Source: Citrobacter amalonaticus (lineage in GTDB: Bacteria > Pseudomonadota > Gammaproteobacteria > Enterobacterales > Enterobacteriaceae). From it: a stretch of DNA of 64,000 bases. Below, in pieces: positions 1-12,880 of the stretch (within the stretch, counting starts at the first letter, position 1; every line of letters begins with the position of its first letter). The stretch is taken from the NCBI RefSeq assembly GCF_018323885.1, contig NZ_AP024585.1, positions 124,001-188,000 on the forward strand, in the 5' to 3' direction. The notes below the pieces were generated by a model. The model did not search any database. It was not told the DNA's origin and saw nothing but the letters and a program-made list of their open reading frames with translations. Made by a program: the position numbers and the translations under genes.

Positions 1-936
1 ACCGCCCTTCAGACGCTTCATGTACAGTGGGCCAGAGACGGGCTGTTCGGAAACGTCGGACGTTGCGGTGATATCGCCGATGGTTTCCAGCGAGGTAATC
101 ATAAACACCAGCATCAACGGCAGTAGCAGATTCCAGTCAATGCCCAGCCCGTAGTACAACGGCGTCGGCACCATGATCAGATCCTGGGAGGCTGGCGCGT
201 TATTTTCCGGCAGCATGCCCATAAACCATGCCAGCGCATAGCCCGCCGCCATAGCGATAACCAGTGAAGCCACGCGCAGGTACGGGTTACGCTGGCGGTT
301 GAGCAGAATAATCAGCAGCAGCACAACGCCTGCCAGCATCAGATTCTTGGGCGCTCCGAACGTGTTGTCGCTCATCGCGGCATAACCACCACCGATGGAC
401 GTCAGCCCCACCTGAATCAGCGACAGACCGATAATCATCACCACTACGCCCGAGACTAGCGGGGTGATGATACGACGCGCGAGATGCAGAATCCGGGAGA
501 GCACCATCTCCGTGCAACTGGCCAGCATCAGGGTGCCAAACAGCGCCGCCATCATCGTGGGGACGTCTGCACCGCCGGTTTTCAGTGCGGTACCGCCCAT
601 AATCAGCGGTGCCACGAAGTTAAAACTGGTGCCCTGAATCGATAACAACCCTGAACCCACCGGACCCCAGGCTTTAATCTGAATAATGGAGGCCACGCCA
701 GAGGCGAACAGCGACATACTGATAATGTGTTGCGTATCCTGAGCCGGTAACCCCAGCGCCTGACAGATGAGCAGCGCCGGCGTAATGACCGCAACGAACA
801 TCGCCAACAGATGCTGACAGGCGGCAAACAGGGTTTGCGGAAGCGGCGGGCGATCTTCAAGACGATAAATCAGTTCGCTGTTTTGAGTCTGCGCAACCGG
901 TTGCGCATTTTCCGACTCGAGGGTGTTAACAGACAT
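1..936 (-). CDS. xanP: Xanthine permease XanP, 3' part missing at window edge
   Basis: Proton-coupled xanthine uptake protein of the inner membrane, NCS2 (nucleobase-ascorbate) family. The first 312 codons are present, open to the window edge; the usual protein is about 460 residues, so roughly the last third lies outside. The N-terminus [18 protein letters not shown] and the segments [13 protein letters not shown] and [11 protein letters not shown] near residue 290 match E. coli XanP (YicE) closely. Start is the ATG whose complement is at 934-936; nothing upstream extends the similarity. It is divergent from gltS. The truncation is only the window boundary, not a mutation. Confidence 0.93.
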   Translation of the reverse strand, partial: MSVNTLESENAQPVAQTQNSELIYRLEDRPPLPQTLFAACQHLLAMFVAVITPALLICQALGLPAQDTQHIISMSLFASGVASIIQIKAWGPVGSGLLSIQGTSFNFVAPLIMGGTALKTGGADVPTMMAALFGTLMLASCTEMVLSRILHLARRIITPLVSGVVVMIIGLSLIQVGLTSIGGGYAAMSDNTFGAPKNLMLAGVVLLLIILLNRQRNPYLRVASLVIAMAAGYALAWFMGMLPENNAPASQDLIMVPTPLYYGLGIDWNLLLPLMLVFMITSLETIGDITATSDVSEQPVSGPLYMKRLKGG

Positions 937-1166
937 CAATGATAATCCCGTGATGACAAAGCGGGCATTTTATCTGACCAGATGGTAAAAGCAAACGTTT
1001 GCGAGTGGGTATTCTTAATATTTAAAATGGATGAAATCACATTTTTATATAACTTTTCCCTCTTTTCTGCTTAAAATCCATGCCGAATTACTACTAAAAG
1101 CTAAAAATATCCGCAGGAATAAGACATCAGTGCGTAACTGATTCAGACGTACTCAAGGAGCTTTGT

Positions 1167-2372
1167 ATGTTTCAACTCGATACCTTATCAACCCTTGTTG
1201 CCGCAACGCTGACGTTGCTACTGGGGCGTAAACTGGTTCAGTCAGTCTCCTTCCTCAAGAAATATACGATTCCTGAACCCGTTGCTGGTGGGTTGCTGGT
1301 CGCATTGGCCCTGTTAGTACTGAAAAAGAGCATGGGCTGGGAAGTGAATTTCGATATGACGTTGCGCGATCCGCTGATGCTGGCGTTTTTCGCCACCATC
1401 GGTTTAAACGCCAACATCGCCAGCTTACGGGCGGGCGGTCGCGTGGTGGGAATTTTCCTGATCGTCGTCGTGGGGTTGCTGCTGATGCAAAATGCCATCG
1501 GCATTGGGATGGCCAGCCTGCTGGGACTTGATCCACTGATGGGGTTGATTGCAGGTTCGATCACGCTGTCTGGTGGCCACGGTACTGGTGCCGCCTGGAG
1601 CAAGCTGTTTATCGAACGCTACGGCTTTGCTAACGCGACGGAAGTGGCGATGGCGTGCGCCACTTTTGGCCTGGTTCTTGGTGGGCTGATCGGCGGGCCT
1701 GTGGCACGTTATCTGGTCAAACACTCCACCACGCCGGACGGTATTCCGGACGATCTGGAAGTGCCGACCGCGTTTGAAAAGCCGGACGTCGGGCGCATGA
1801 TTACCTCGCTGGTACTGATTGAAACCATTGCGCTTATCGCCATCTGTCTCACCGTGGGTAAGATCGTTGCGCAATTGCTGGCGGGGACAGTGTTTGAGCT
1901 GCCCACGTTTGTCTGCGTGTTGTTTGTCGGCGTGATTGTCAGTAACGGCCTGGCGCTGGTAGGTTTTTATCGCGTTTTTGAGCGTGCAGTCTCTGTTCTC
2001 GGGAACGTCAGCCTGTCGCTGTTTCTGGCCATGGCGCTGATGAGCCTGAAGCTGTGGGAACTGGCTTCACTGGCGCTGCCGATGCTGGCAATCCTGGTGG
2101 TGCAGTCCATCTTTATGGCGCTGTACGCGATATTTGTCACCTGGCGAATGATGGGCAAAAACTACGATGCAGCTGTGCTGGCGGCGGGACACTGCGGCTT
2201 TGGTCTGGGGGCGACGCCAACCGCGATTGCCAATATGCAGGCGATTACCGAACGTTTTGGTCCATCCCATATGGCGTTTCTGGTGGTGCCGATGGTCGGC
2301 GCGTTTTTCATTGATATCGTCAACGCGCTGGTGATTAAGCTGTATTTACTGTTGCCTATTTTTGCGCAATAA
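1167..2372 (+). CDS. gltS: Sodium/glutamate symporter GltS
   Basis: Inner-membrane Na+-coupled glutamate uptake carrier of the ESS family, 401 residues, the family's normal length. The sequence is almost wholly hydrophobic helices. It has two glycine-rich re-entrant loops typical of the family, GGHGTGAAWS near residue 135 and GHCGFGLGATP near residue 340. The ATG at 1167 is preceded by a good ribosome binding site, AAGGAG. It is a single-gene unit: xanP is divergent upstream and recG converges downstream, with a hairpin terminator between. Confidence 0.96.
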   Translation: MFQLDTLSTLVAATLTLLLGRKLVQSVSFLKKYTIPEPVAGGLLVALALLVLKKSMGWEVNFDMTLRDPLMLAFFATIGLNANIASLRAGGRVVGIFLIVVVGLLLMQNAIGIGMASLLGLDPLMGLIAGSITLSGGHGTGAAWSKLFIERYGFANATEVAMACATFGLVLGGLIGGPVARYLVKHSTTPDGIPDDLEVPTAFEKPDVGRMITSLVLIETIALIAICLTVGKIVAQLLAGTVFELPTFVCVLFVGVIVSNGLALVGFYRVFERAVSVLGNVSLSLFLAMALMSLKLWELASLALPMLAILVVQSIFMALYAIFVTWRMMGKNYDAAVLAAGHCGFGLGATPTAIANMQAITERFGPSHMAFLVVPMVGAFFIDIVNALVIKLYLLLPIFAQ

Positions 2373-2380
2373 CGAGAAGG

Positions 2381-2408
2381 TGCGGTGGTGATGAACCACC
2401 GCGCTTTT
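2381..2408 (+). terminator. gltS rho-independent terminator
   Basis: A perfect 8-bp stem, GCGGTGGT at 2382-2389 with ACCACCGC at 2395-2402, has a 5-nt loop and is followed by a short run of T. It lies just past the gltS stop and before the end of convergent recG. The T run is brief, so efficiency may be moderate. Confidence 0.7.
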
Positions 2409-2423
2409 GCATCGCCATCAGGA

Positions 2424-4505
2424 TCAGGCGTTAGAATAGCGTTCTGTTTCAGGCATCCAGCGTTCGATTAACGCTTTTGCCTCTTGTGGGTAACGTTCAT
2501 GAATATGACGAGCAATACGCTGAACTTCCGGAATAATGGCCTGATCTCGCAGTAAATTCGCCACTTTGAATTCGGCATTCCCCGTCTGCCGCGTACCCAG
2601 CAATTCACCGGGTCCGCGAATTTCGAGATCTTTTTGCGCAATCACAAAGCCATCGCTGCTGTCGCGTAACACCTGCAGGCGTTTCTGGGCCGTTTTCGAT
2701 AACGGCGACTTGTAGAGTAGTACGCAGTGTGAGGCCACCGCGCCACGGCCGACGCGTCCACGTAGCTGGTGTAACTGTGCTAAACCGAGACGTTCCGGGT
2801 TTTCGATGATCATCAGACTGGCATTGGGGACATCCACACCGACTTCAATCACCGTGGTGGCGACAAGCAGGTGCAGTTCGCCCTGTTTAAACGCCGCCAT
2901 CACCGCCTGTTTTTCGGCAGGCTTCATGCGCCCGTGGACCAGCCCGACGTTTAGTTCTGGTAACGCGAGTTTTAACTCTTCCCATGTGGCTTCAGCGGCC
3001 TGCGCTTCTAACAAATCAGATTCTTCAATCAGCGTACAGACCCAGTAGGCCTGGCGACCTTCCTGCGTACAGGCGTTGCGCACGCGGTCAATAATATCGC
3101 TGCGACGCGTATCCGGAATGGCAACCGTTGTGACGGGAGTGCGTCCGGGGGGCAGTTCGTCAATGACGGAGGTATCGAGATCTGCGTAGGCGGTCATCGC
3201 CAGCGTCCGAGGAATAGGCGTAGCGGTCATGATCAACTGATGCGGATGGAAACCCTGTTGCTGGCCTTTTTCCCACAGTGCGAGGCGCTGATGCACGCCA
3301 AAACGATGCTGCTCGTCGATGATGACCAGCGCAAGACCGTTGAACTGCACCTGTTCCTGAAAGATCGCGTGCGTTCCTACCACCATTTGTACCTGTCCGC
3401 TGGCAATCGCATCTTGTTGCGCCAGACGCGCTTTGCCTTTCTGCTTGCCCGCCAGCCAGCCGACTTCGACACCCAGTGGAGCAAACCAGTTACGGAAGTT
3501 GTTGGCATGCTGCTCCGCCAGTAACTCGGTCGGGGCCATCAGCGCGACCTGTTTTCCATGCGCAATCGCTCGCAGAGCGGCGAGTGCGGCGACCAGCGTT
3601 TTACCGGAGCCGACATCACCCTGCACCAGACGCATCATGGGGATATCGAGCGCCATATCGTGCTCGATTTCCGCTACCACGCGGGCTTGCGCGCCAGTCG
3701 GCTTAAAGGGCAGTGAGGCTAACAGTTGATTTTTCAGCGTGTCGTTGGCGCTCAGTGGTTGAGCATGAAAACGCTGTGCGCCTGCACGGAGCGCCAGCAT
3801 ACTCAGGTTATGCGCCAGCAACTCTTCCAGAATCAGACGACGTTGCGCCGGGTGCTGCCCGGTTTCGAGATCGCTTAACTGGAGCGTCGGCGGTGGGCGA
3901 TGCAGCGTGCGAAGCGCTTCAGGCAGACTGAGCATGCCCTGCAGCAATTCCGGCGGTAAGAGTTCGGCAATGGCGCAGGTATCCAGCAGATCCAGCGCCT
4001 GATCGGTGAGCTTGCGCAGTGTTGCCTGTTTCACCCCTTCGGTAGTGGGATAAACCGGGGTGAGGGTTTCCTGCAATGCTGGTGTACTGAGATCGCCCTG
4101 GACACGGTATTCCGGGTGGATCATCTCTGCGCCGTACTTCCCGCGCTTCGCTTCGCCATAAGCCAGTACGCGTCGTCCGGTGGCGAGGCTGTTTTTCATC
4201 GCCGCGTTGAAGTTGAAAAAGCGCATTGTCAGGATGCCGGTACCGTCGCTGATCTGACAGGTCATCATCCGGCGACCCCCGAAAGTGATGTTACAGTTCA
4301 GCACTTCCCCTTCGACAGTGGCGTATACGCCGGGCAGCAGTTCGCCAATGGGATAGAGTTGGGTGCGGTCTTCATAACGCAGAGGGAGGTGTAACAGCAG
4401 ATCCTGCACGGTGTGCAGACCAATTTTTGCCAGTTTGCTGCTCTGCGCTGCGCCAACGCCCGTTAGTGAACTGAGCGGGACAGCATCTAACAGGCGCCCA
4501 CTCAT
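2424..4505 (-). CDS. recG: ATP-dependent DNA helicase RecG
   Basis: Branched-DNA helicase that reverses stalled replication forks and processes Holliday junctions and R-loops. It has 693 residues, identical in length to E. coli RecG. The N-terminal wedge/OB domain comes first, then an SF2 helicase core with Walker A QGDVGSGKT near residue 300, the DEQH box (IIDEQHRFG), the TATPIPRTLAMT motif, and the helicase C motif QLRGRVGRG near 590. It is the last gene of the gmk–rpoZ–spoT–trmH–recG operon, starting 3 nt after the trmH stop, which suggests translational coupling. Confidence 0.97.
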   Translation of the reverse strand: MSGRLLDAVPLSSLTGVGAAQSSKLAKIGLHTVQDLLLHLPLRYEDRTQLYPIGELLPGVYATVEGEVLNCNITFGGRRMMTCQISDGTGILTMRFFNFNAAMKNSLATGRRVLAYGEAKRGKYGAEMIHPEYRVQGDLSTPALQETLTPVYPTTEGVKQATLRKLTDQALDLLDTCAIAELLPPELLQGMLSLPEALRTLHRPPPTLQLSDLETGQHPAQRRLILEELLAHNLSMLALRAGAQRFHAQPLSANDTLKNQLLASLPFKPTGAQARVVAEIEHDMALDIPMMRLVQGDVGSGKTLVAALAALRAIAHGKQVALMAPTELLAEQHANNFRNWFAPLGVEVGWLAGKQKGKARLAQQDAIASGQVQMVVGTHAIFQEQVQFNGLALVIIDEQHRFGVHQRLALWEKGQQQGFHPHQLIMTATPIPRTLAMTAYADLDTSVIDELPPGRTPVTTVAIPDTRRSDIIDRVRNACTQEGRQAYWVCTLIEESDLLEAQAAEATWEELKLALPELNVGLVHGRMKPAEKQAVMAAFKQGELHLLVATTVIEVGVDVPNASLMIIENPERLGLAQLHQLRGRVGRGAVASHCVLLYKSPLSKTAQKRLQVLRDSSDGFVIAQKDLEIRGPGELLGTRQTGNAEFKVANLLRDQAIIPEVQRIARHIHERYPQEAKALIERWMPETERYSNA

Positions 4506-4508
4506 GAT

Positions 4509-5198
4509 TTACTTCGCCGCCTGCATGGTGGACCACCAGGTATCATCGGCTTCAATCGCACCTTGCTGATTGATATGCGGATAGGGCAGCCCTTTGCGTT
4601 TGGCGACTTTCGCCAGTACCGGATAGCCGCCTTCAAACAACAGGCGCTGCTGTTCGCCTTCCGGCAACATGCTGTTTTCGCGCAGATACATCCCGGCATT
4701 CTGCCGCTGGCGCTGCGCTTCATACAGAATCAGCGCTGAGGCAACGGAAACGTTAAGCGATTGAACCATGCCGATCATCGGGATGATGATATCCTGATCC
4801 GCCAGGTCCAGCGCTTCCTGGGTAATACCCGTTTTCTCCTGCCCCATCAGGATACAGGTCGGACGTGTGTAATCGATTTCGCGGAAATCGACAGCATTAT
4901 CAGAGAGATGAGTTGCCAGAACCTGCATGCCCCGGCCTTTTAAATGCGTGACAGCATCGCCAATTGTGCGGTGGGTTTTCACCTGCACCCAACTGTTGCT
5001 GCCGGCTGCTGCTGAGGCCATGGTGCGCATACGACTGCCTGGCCAGACGGCGTGGACTTCGTGGACGCCGACGGCATCTGCGGTACGAATAATCGCAGAA
5101 ACGTTATGAGGTTTGTGGACCTGCTCCATGCAAACGGTCAGGTCCGGCTGGCGCCTGGCGAGCATCTCACAAATACGTGCATAGCGCTGTAGGTTCAT
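4509..5198 (-). CDS. trmH: tRNA (guanosine(18)-2'-O)-methyltransferase TrmH
   Basis: SAM-dependent SPOUT methyltransferase that makes Gm18 in the D-loop of tRNAs. 229 residues, the normal length. Motif 1 contains NVSAIIRTADAVGVHEVHAV near residue 33. Motif 2 is LMGQEKTGIT. Motif 3 is IPMIGMVQSLNVSVASAL, which forms the knot that binds SAM. The C-terminal tail ends TWWSTMQAAK. Encoded between spoT (4 nt upstream) and recG (3 nt downstream), so clearly part of the same transcript. Confidence 0.96.
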   Translation of the reverse strand: MNLQRYARICEMLARRQPDLTVCMEQVHKPHNVSAIIRTADAVGVHEVHAVWPGSRMRTMASAAAGSNSWVQVKTHRTIGDAVTHLKGRGMQVLATHLSDNAVDFREIDYTRPTCILMGQEKTGITQEALDLADQDIIIPMIGMVQSLNVSVASALILYEAQRQRQNAGMYLRENSMLPEGEQQRLLFEGGYPVLAKVAKRKGLPYPHINQQGAIEADDTWWSTMQAAK

Positions 5199-5202
5199 AA
5201 AA

Positions 5203-7314
5203 CTAGTTTCGGTTACGGGTGACTTTTATCACGTCAGGCATCACGCGAATTTTGCGCATGATATTCGCCAGGTGAACACGGTCGCGCGCAGTAAGGCGAA
5301 TAAAGGCGCTGTAGACGCGACCATCCTTCTCTTCAGTATTCAGGCTCTGAATATTAGAGGTGGTGGTGTTGATCGCCGCCGTCAGATTTGCCAGCGCACC
5401 CTGGTGGTTAAACATATCCACTTTGATTTCGGTGATGAATTCCTGCTCCGTCTCTTTGTCCCATTCCACCGCCATAAACTTCTCTGGCTCTTTCTGGTAA
5501 CCACGGATGTTACGGCAGGATTCATGGTGAATGACCAGGCCTTTACCCGGACTGACGTGGGCAATGATCGGATCGCCCGGAATCGGACGACAGCATTTGG
5601 CAAAGGTAATCAGCACGCCATCTGCGCCTTTAATAGGCAAATGACCGTGGCCGGGCACAGCAGGTTGGATTGCGGAGGCATCGCCCTGCTGCAGGTTTTT
5701 CGCTACCACCACGCTCATGGCATTGCCGAGGCCGATTTCTGCCAGCAGATCGTCAAGCGTCGCAAGCTTCATCCGCTCAAGTTCACGCTGGATACTCTCT
5801 TGCGGGATTTCGGCCAGCTTACGACTGCCACCTAACGCATGGTTGAGCAGGCGACGTCCCAGACTGACAGAATCATCGCGCTTGAGGTTCTTCAGCAACT
5901 GGCGGATCTTGGCGCGGGCTTTTGAACTGACGACGAAGTTAAGCCATGCCGCGTTCGGACGAGCCCCCGGCGCGGTAATGATTTCGACCGTCTGACCGCT
6001 GGTCAGCGGCTGTGACAGCGGATAGGGCTGTCTGTCGACGCGTGCGCCGACGCAGGCATGACCGATATCGGTATGCACCGCATAAGCAAAGTCGACAGGA
6101 GTGGCACCGGCAGGCAGTTCGACAATGCGCCCTTCAGGTGTGAAAACGTAAATCTCATCCGGGAACAGATCGGATTTCACGCTCTCGATAAATTCAAACG
6201 AGCTACCTGCGCTTTGTTGCAGTTCCAGCAGGCTTTGCATCCAGCGCTGGGCACGAATCTGCGCGGTAGTACTGGTTTCGCCGTGCTCTTTATAAGCCCA
6301 GTGCGCCGCGACCCCCATTTCGGCCATCTGGTCCATATCCTCTGTACGGATCTGGACTTCAACCGGAACGCCGTGTGGACCGATCATCGACGTGTGCAAA
6401 GACTGATAGCCGTTCGCTTTTGGAATGGCGATGTAGTCTTTTACCCGTCCAGGACGCGGTTTATAGAGACTGTGCATCTGGCCGAGCACGCGATAGCAGG
6501 TGTCGGCGTCATGGACGATTACACGGAACGCATAGATATCCATGATCGAATGGAAACGCTGCTCTTTAAGCACCATCTTGCAATAGATGGAATAGAGGTG
6601 CTTTTCACGACCACTCACACGGCATGGAATTCCCGCTTCCTGCAGTCGCCCTTCGATTTCAGAGAGGATTTTTTGGATCATCTCTTTGCGGTTGCCGCGA
6701 GCGGCTTTAACCACCTCTTTAATCACGCGATAGCGGTTCGGGTACAGCGCCTCAAAACCCAGCTCTTCAAGCTCGGTTTTAATGTGATGAATACCTAAAC
6801 GGTGCGCCAGCGGGCTATAGATCTCAAGGGTTTCACGGGCGATGCGGCGACGTTTGTCCGGGCGTAATGAGCCCAGCGTGCGCATGTTGTGGGTACGGTC
6901 GGCGAGTTTGATGAGAATGACGCGGATATCCTGCACCATCGCCATAATCATCTTGCGAAAGTTTTCGGCCTGCGCCTCTTTCTTATCGCGAAACTTGAGT
7001 TTATCAAGCTTCGACACCCCCTCTACCAGTTCAGCAACGCTTTTACCAAACAGCTGCTCCATGTCCTGGTAGGTGGCGGGAGTATCTTCGATCACGTCAT
7101 GCAGCAGCGCAGCCATCAGCGTTTCATAGTCGAGTTTCATCTCGGCCAGAATACAGGCTACGGCAACAGGGTGCGTGATATAAGGTTCACCGCTTGAACG
7201 TGTCTGGCCCTCGTGAGCGTCACGTGCAACGAGATACGCCTGCCGAAGACGTTTGATTTGGTCTTCCGGCAGGTAGTGTTGAATCAGTTGATTCAGGCTT
7301 TCAAACAGATACAA
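5203..7314 (-). CDS. spoT: Bifunctional (p)ppGpp synthase/hydrolase SpoT
   Basis: Controls the stringent-response alarmone level: Mn2+-dependent ppGpp hydrolysis plus weak synthesis. 703 residues, close to the usual length. Domains in order: HD hydrolase (HDVIEDT near residue 72, ADRTHNMRTL near 140), synthetase (GREKHLYSIYCKM near 235 and KDYIAIPKANGYQSLHTS near 290), TGS (EIYVFTPEGRIVELP near 390), and a C-terminal ACT domain after residue 620. All key catalytic motifs look intact. It lies 18 nt downstream of rpoZ in the gmk operon. Confidence 0.97.
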   Translation of the reverse strand: MYLFESLNQLIQHYLPEDQIKRLRQAYLVARDAHEGQTRSSGEPYITHPVAVACILAEMKLDYETLMAALLHDVIEDTPATYQDMEQLFGKSVAELVEGVSKLDKLKFRDKKEAQAENFRKMIMAMVQDIRVILIKLADRTHNMRTLGSLRPDKRRRIARETLEIYSPLAHRLGIHHIKTELEELGFEALYPNRYRVIKEVVKAARGNRKEMIQKILSEIEGRLQEAGIPCRVSGREKHLYSIYCKMVLKEQRFHSIMDIYAFRVIVHDADTCYRVLGQMHSLYKPRPGRVKDYIAIPKANGYQSLHTSMIGPHGVPVEVQIRTEDMDQMAEMGVAAHWAYKEHGETSTTAQIRAQRWMQSLLELQQSAGSSFEFIESVKSDLFPDEIYVFTPEGRIVELPAGATPVDFAYAVHTDIGHACVGARVDRQPYPLSQPLTSGQTVEIITAPGARPNAAWLNFVVSSKARAKIRQLLKNLKRDDSVSLGRRLLNHALGGSRKLAEIPQESIQRELERMKLATLDDLLAEIGLGNAMSVVVAKNLQQGDASAIQPAVPGHGHLPIKGADGVLITFAKCCRPIPGDPIIAHVSPGKGLVIHHESCRNIRGYQKEPEKFMAVEWDKETEQEFITEIKVDMFNHQGALANLTAAINTTTSNIQSLNTEEKDGRVYSAFIRLTARDRVHLANIMRKIRVMPDVIKVTRNRN

Positions 7315-7332
7315 GGGCGACCCGCTTTGTGA

Positions 7333-7608
7333 TTAACGACGACCTTCAGCAATTGCGGTTACGGCTTGTAATTCAGCGGCTTCCTGCTCTTGCTGTTCCT
7401 GGCGCTCACGGACGTCGAGGATCTGGTTGTTGATCAGACCTTCTTCGATTTCGCGCAGCGCGATTACGGTAGTTTTATCGTTTTCTTCCGGTACGAGCGG
7501 ATCCTTTCCGCCTACCTGCATCTGACGAGCGCGACGCGCGGCGACCAGTACCAGGTCAAAACGGTTACCAATTTTCTCTACAGCGTCCTGAACAGTTACG
7601 CGTGCCAT
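7333..7608 (-). CDS. rpoZ: RNA polymerase omega subunit
   Basis: Small accessory subunit that chaperones beta-prime during RNA polymerase assembly and forms part of a ppGpp binding site. 91 residues, exactly the family length. It begins [20 protein letters not shown] and contains the conserved ARRARQM segment. The acidic, Gln-rich C-terminus ([15 protein letters not shown]) is typical of enterobacteria. Second gene of the gmk operon, directly ahead of spoT, so a ppGpp target site and a ppGpp enzyme are co-transcribed. Confidence 0.97.
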
Positions 7609-7662
7609 ACTTAAAATGCTCCACAGGTGAAGAAATGACTGGGCATGATACTGAAAGTGGGT

Positions 7663-8388
<726 letters not shown>

Positions 8389-8417
8389 TTATTGCTTTTT
8401 GCGCGCCTGTTTCCTGA

Positions 8418-10843
<2,426 letters not shown>

Positions 10844-11097
10844 GACTCCCCCCAGTATTTTGGGGACAAAGAGTAACGATTTGTGCTCGTCGTCACGATT
10901 GAGATTTTCTAAGGTGAGTGATTTTTAATAACTTCAGGTAATGTGAAATCGTTATTCTTCTGCGGTGGTGCGTGGTATGATGGTTTTTTTATCAATAAAA
11001 TGAATGAGAAAAACTAAACTGAAGATGTCCACAATTTAGCGTGAGTCATGAAAAACGTAGCACCGCCATTGGCTGACGGGCTACGCGGAAAGACACC

Positions 11098-11961
11098 TTA
11101 CTCGATGTTCTGGATCTGCTCGCGCATTTGCTCGATTAAAACTTTCAGTTCGATGGCGGAATTGGTCACTTCCGCATTAATGGATTTTGACGCCAACGTA
11201 TTCGATTCGCGATTGAATTCTTGCATCATGAAGTCCAGACGGCGGCCTACTGCCTCTTTTTTCTTCAGGATGTTGTAGGTTTCTTTAACGTGGGCGTCCA
11301 GGCGATCCAGTTCTTCTGCCACATCAATGCGCTGTGCCATCAGGACCAGTTCTTGTTCCAGACGGTTATTTTCCAGTTGGACCTGAGCGTCTTCAAGCTT
11401 AGCGACCAGACGCTCGCGCTGCCATTGTAGAATTTCTGGCATATGGGCGCGGACCTTAACAACTTCAGCGCTGACGCCTTCCAGACGTTGTTCGATCAGC
11501 GTTTTCAGTGCCTGACCTTCCGTTTCGCGGGCAACGATGAAATCGTCGAGCGTGCCGTCGAGTGTGGTCAGGATTTCTGCAGCAATGGCGTCCAGATCCT
11601 GTTCCTGTGCTGCCATAACACCGGGCCAGCGCAGGATATCGACCGGATTGATTTCCCCTTCATCACTCTGCATTTTGACCCAGTTAGCTGCATTCACGAG
11701 TTGTTTTGCGAGCTTTTCATTCAGGATGAGCTCGCCCTGCGCGCTGGCATCGGGTTCAAAGCGCAGCATGCATTCGACTTTACCGCGCGTCAGGCGCGTA
11801 CGAATGCGTTCACGAACAACAGGCTCAAGGCTACGGAACTGTTCCGGCAGACGAAAGTAAGTTTCCAGATAACGCTGGTTTACCGAGCGCATTTCCCAGG
11901 TGGCGCTACCCCATTCACCCTTGATTTCACGCCGGGCGTAGGCGGTCATACTGCGGATCAT
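11098..11961 (-). CDS. yicC: YicC family endoribonuclease
   Basis: Conserved stress-related protein of the YicC/DUF1732 family, 287 residues. The E. coli member has been reported to act as an endoribonuclease affecting small-RNA stability; that is family knowledge, not visible here. Signature ends are present: MIRSMTAYARREIKGEWGS at the N-terminus, and KKEAVGRRLDFMMQEFNRE with SKSINAEVTNSAIELK near the C-terminus. It has a long helical central region. Divergent from rph, whose own role in 3' RNA trimming makes this a small RNA-processing neighbourhood. Confidence 0.93.
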   Translation of the reverse strand: MIRSMTAYARREIKGEWGSATWEMRSVNQRYLETYFRLPEQFRSLEPVVRERIRTRLTRGKVECMLRFEPDASAQGELILNEKLAKQLVNAANWVKMQSDEGEINPVDILRWPGVMAAQEQDLDAIAAEILTTLDGTLDDFIVARETEGQALKTLIEQRLEGVSAEVVKVRAHMPEILQWQRERLVAKLEDAQVQLENNRLEQELVLMAQRIDVAEELDRLDAHVKETYNILKKKEAVGRRLDFMMQEFNRESNTLASKSINAEVTNSAIELKVLIEQMREQIQNIE

Positions 11962-12085
11962 AGACGTTCCTGTTTTTAAAGGAGAGATGGGAGGATTATA
12001 GCCATCCCGGCCTTGTCAGGATAGGAATAACCGCCGGAAGTCCGTATAATGCGCAGCCACATTCGTTTAAGCCGGAGATCTCAAT

Positions 12086-12802
12086 ATGCGTCCAGCAGGC
12101 CGTAGCGCTAATCAGGTGCGTCCCGTAATCCTGACCCGTAACTATACAAAACACGCTGAAGGCTCGGTGCTGGTCGAATTTGGAGATACCAAAGTGCTGT
12201 GCACGGCCTCGATTGAAGAAGGCGTACCGCGTTTTCTGAAAGGTCAGGGCCAGGGTTGGATCACAGCTGAATATGGCATGTTGCCGCGTGCAACACATAC
12301 CCGTAACGCGCGTGAAGCCGCAAAAGGCAAGCAGGGCGGCCGTACTATGGAAATTCAGCGTCTGATCGCCCGTGCGCTGCGCGCTGCAGTCGATCTCAAA
12401 ACGTTGGGTGAATTTACTATCACCCTGGACTGCGATGTGATCCAGGCCGATGGCGGCACGCGTACCGCTTCCATTACCGGTGCCTGTGTGGCGCTGGCAG
12501 ATGCGCTGAACAAACTGGTGGCCAGCGGTAAGCTGAAAACTAATCCGATGAAAGGGATGGTTGCTGCGGTATCCGTGGGGATCGTTAACGGCGAAGCGCT
12601 CTGCGATCTGGAGTACGTTGAAGACTCAGCGGCGGAAACCGATATGAACGTGGTGATGACCGAAGATGGACGAATCATCGAGGTGCAGGGGACGGCAGAA
12701 GGTGAGCCGTTCAGCCATGAAGAACTTCTCACCTTGCTGGCACTGGCCCGAGGGGGAATCGAATCCATTGTTGCGACGCAGAAGGCGGCGCTAGAGAATT
12801 GA
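12086..12802 (+). CDS. rph: Ribonuclease PH (intact)
   Basis: Phosphorolytic 3'-to-5' exoribonuclease that trims tRNA 3' ends and degrades structured RNA. 238 residues, the full normal length. It starts [14 protein letters not shown], has the phosphate-binding [17 protein letters not shown] stretch near residue 85-100 and [19 protein letters not shown] near 115-133. Unlike the well-known E. coli K-12 rph-1 allele, there is no frameshift. It is upstream of pyrE and translation ends shortly before the pyrE attenuator, as needed for coupled attenuation control. Confidence 0.96.
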   Translation: MRPAGRSANQVRPVILTRNYTKHAEGSVLVEFGDTKVLCTASIEEGVPRFLKGQGQGWITAEYGMLPRATHTRNAREAAKGKQGGRTMEIQRLIARALRAAVDLKTLGEFTITLDCDVIQADGGTRTASITGACVALADALNKLVASGKLKTNPMKGMVAAVSVGIVNGEALCDLEYVEDSAAETDMNVVMTEDGRIIEVQGTAEGEPFSHEELLTLLALARGGIESIVATQKAALEN

Positions 12803-12806
12803 TTTT

Positions 12807-12835
12807 AAGGCGACCAATGAGTCGCCTTTTTTTTG
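12807..12835 (+). terminator. pyrE attenuator
   Basis: Perfect 8-bp stem AAGGCGAC (12807-12814) with GTCGCCTT (12821-12828), loop of 6, followed by eight consecutive T ending at 12834. It begins 4 nt after the rph stop codon. In E. coli a UTP-sensitive coupling of rph translation to RNA polymerase pausing decides whether this hairpin terminates; position and shape match. Confidence 0.9.
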
Positions 12836-12880
12836 TCCGTAGATTTTGTCAATGATGAAAGTGAAATGAGGAGCGAATCC

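Noticed and set aside
6058..6798. A 246-codon open frame antisense to spoT
   Set aside because: Opposite a highly conserved gene, no ribosome binding site, low-complexity shadow protein.
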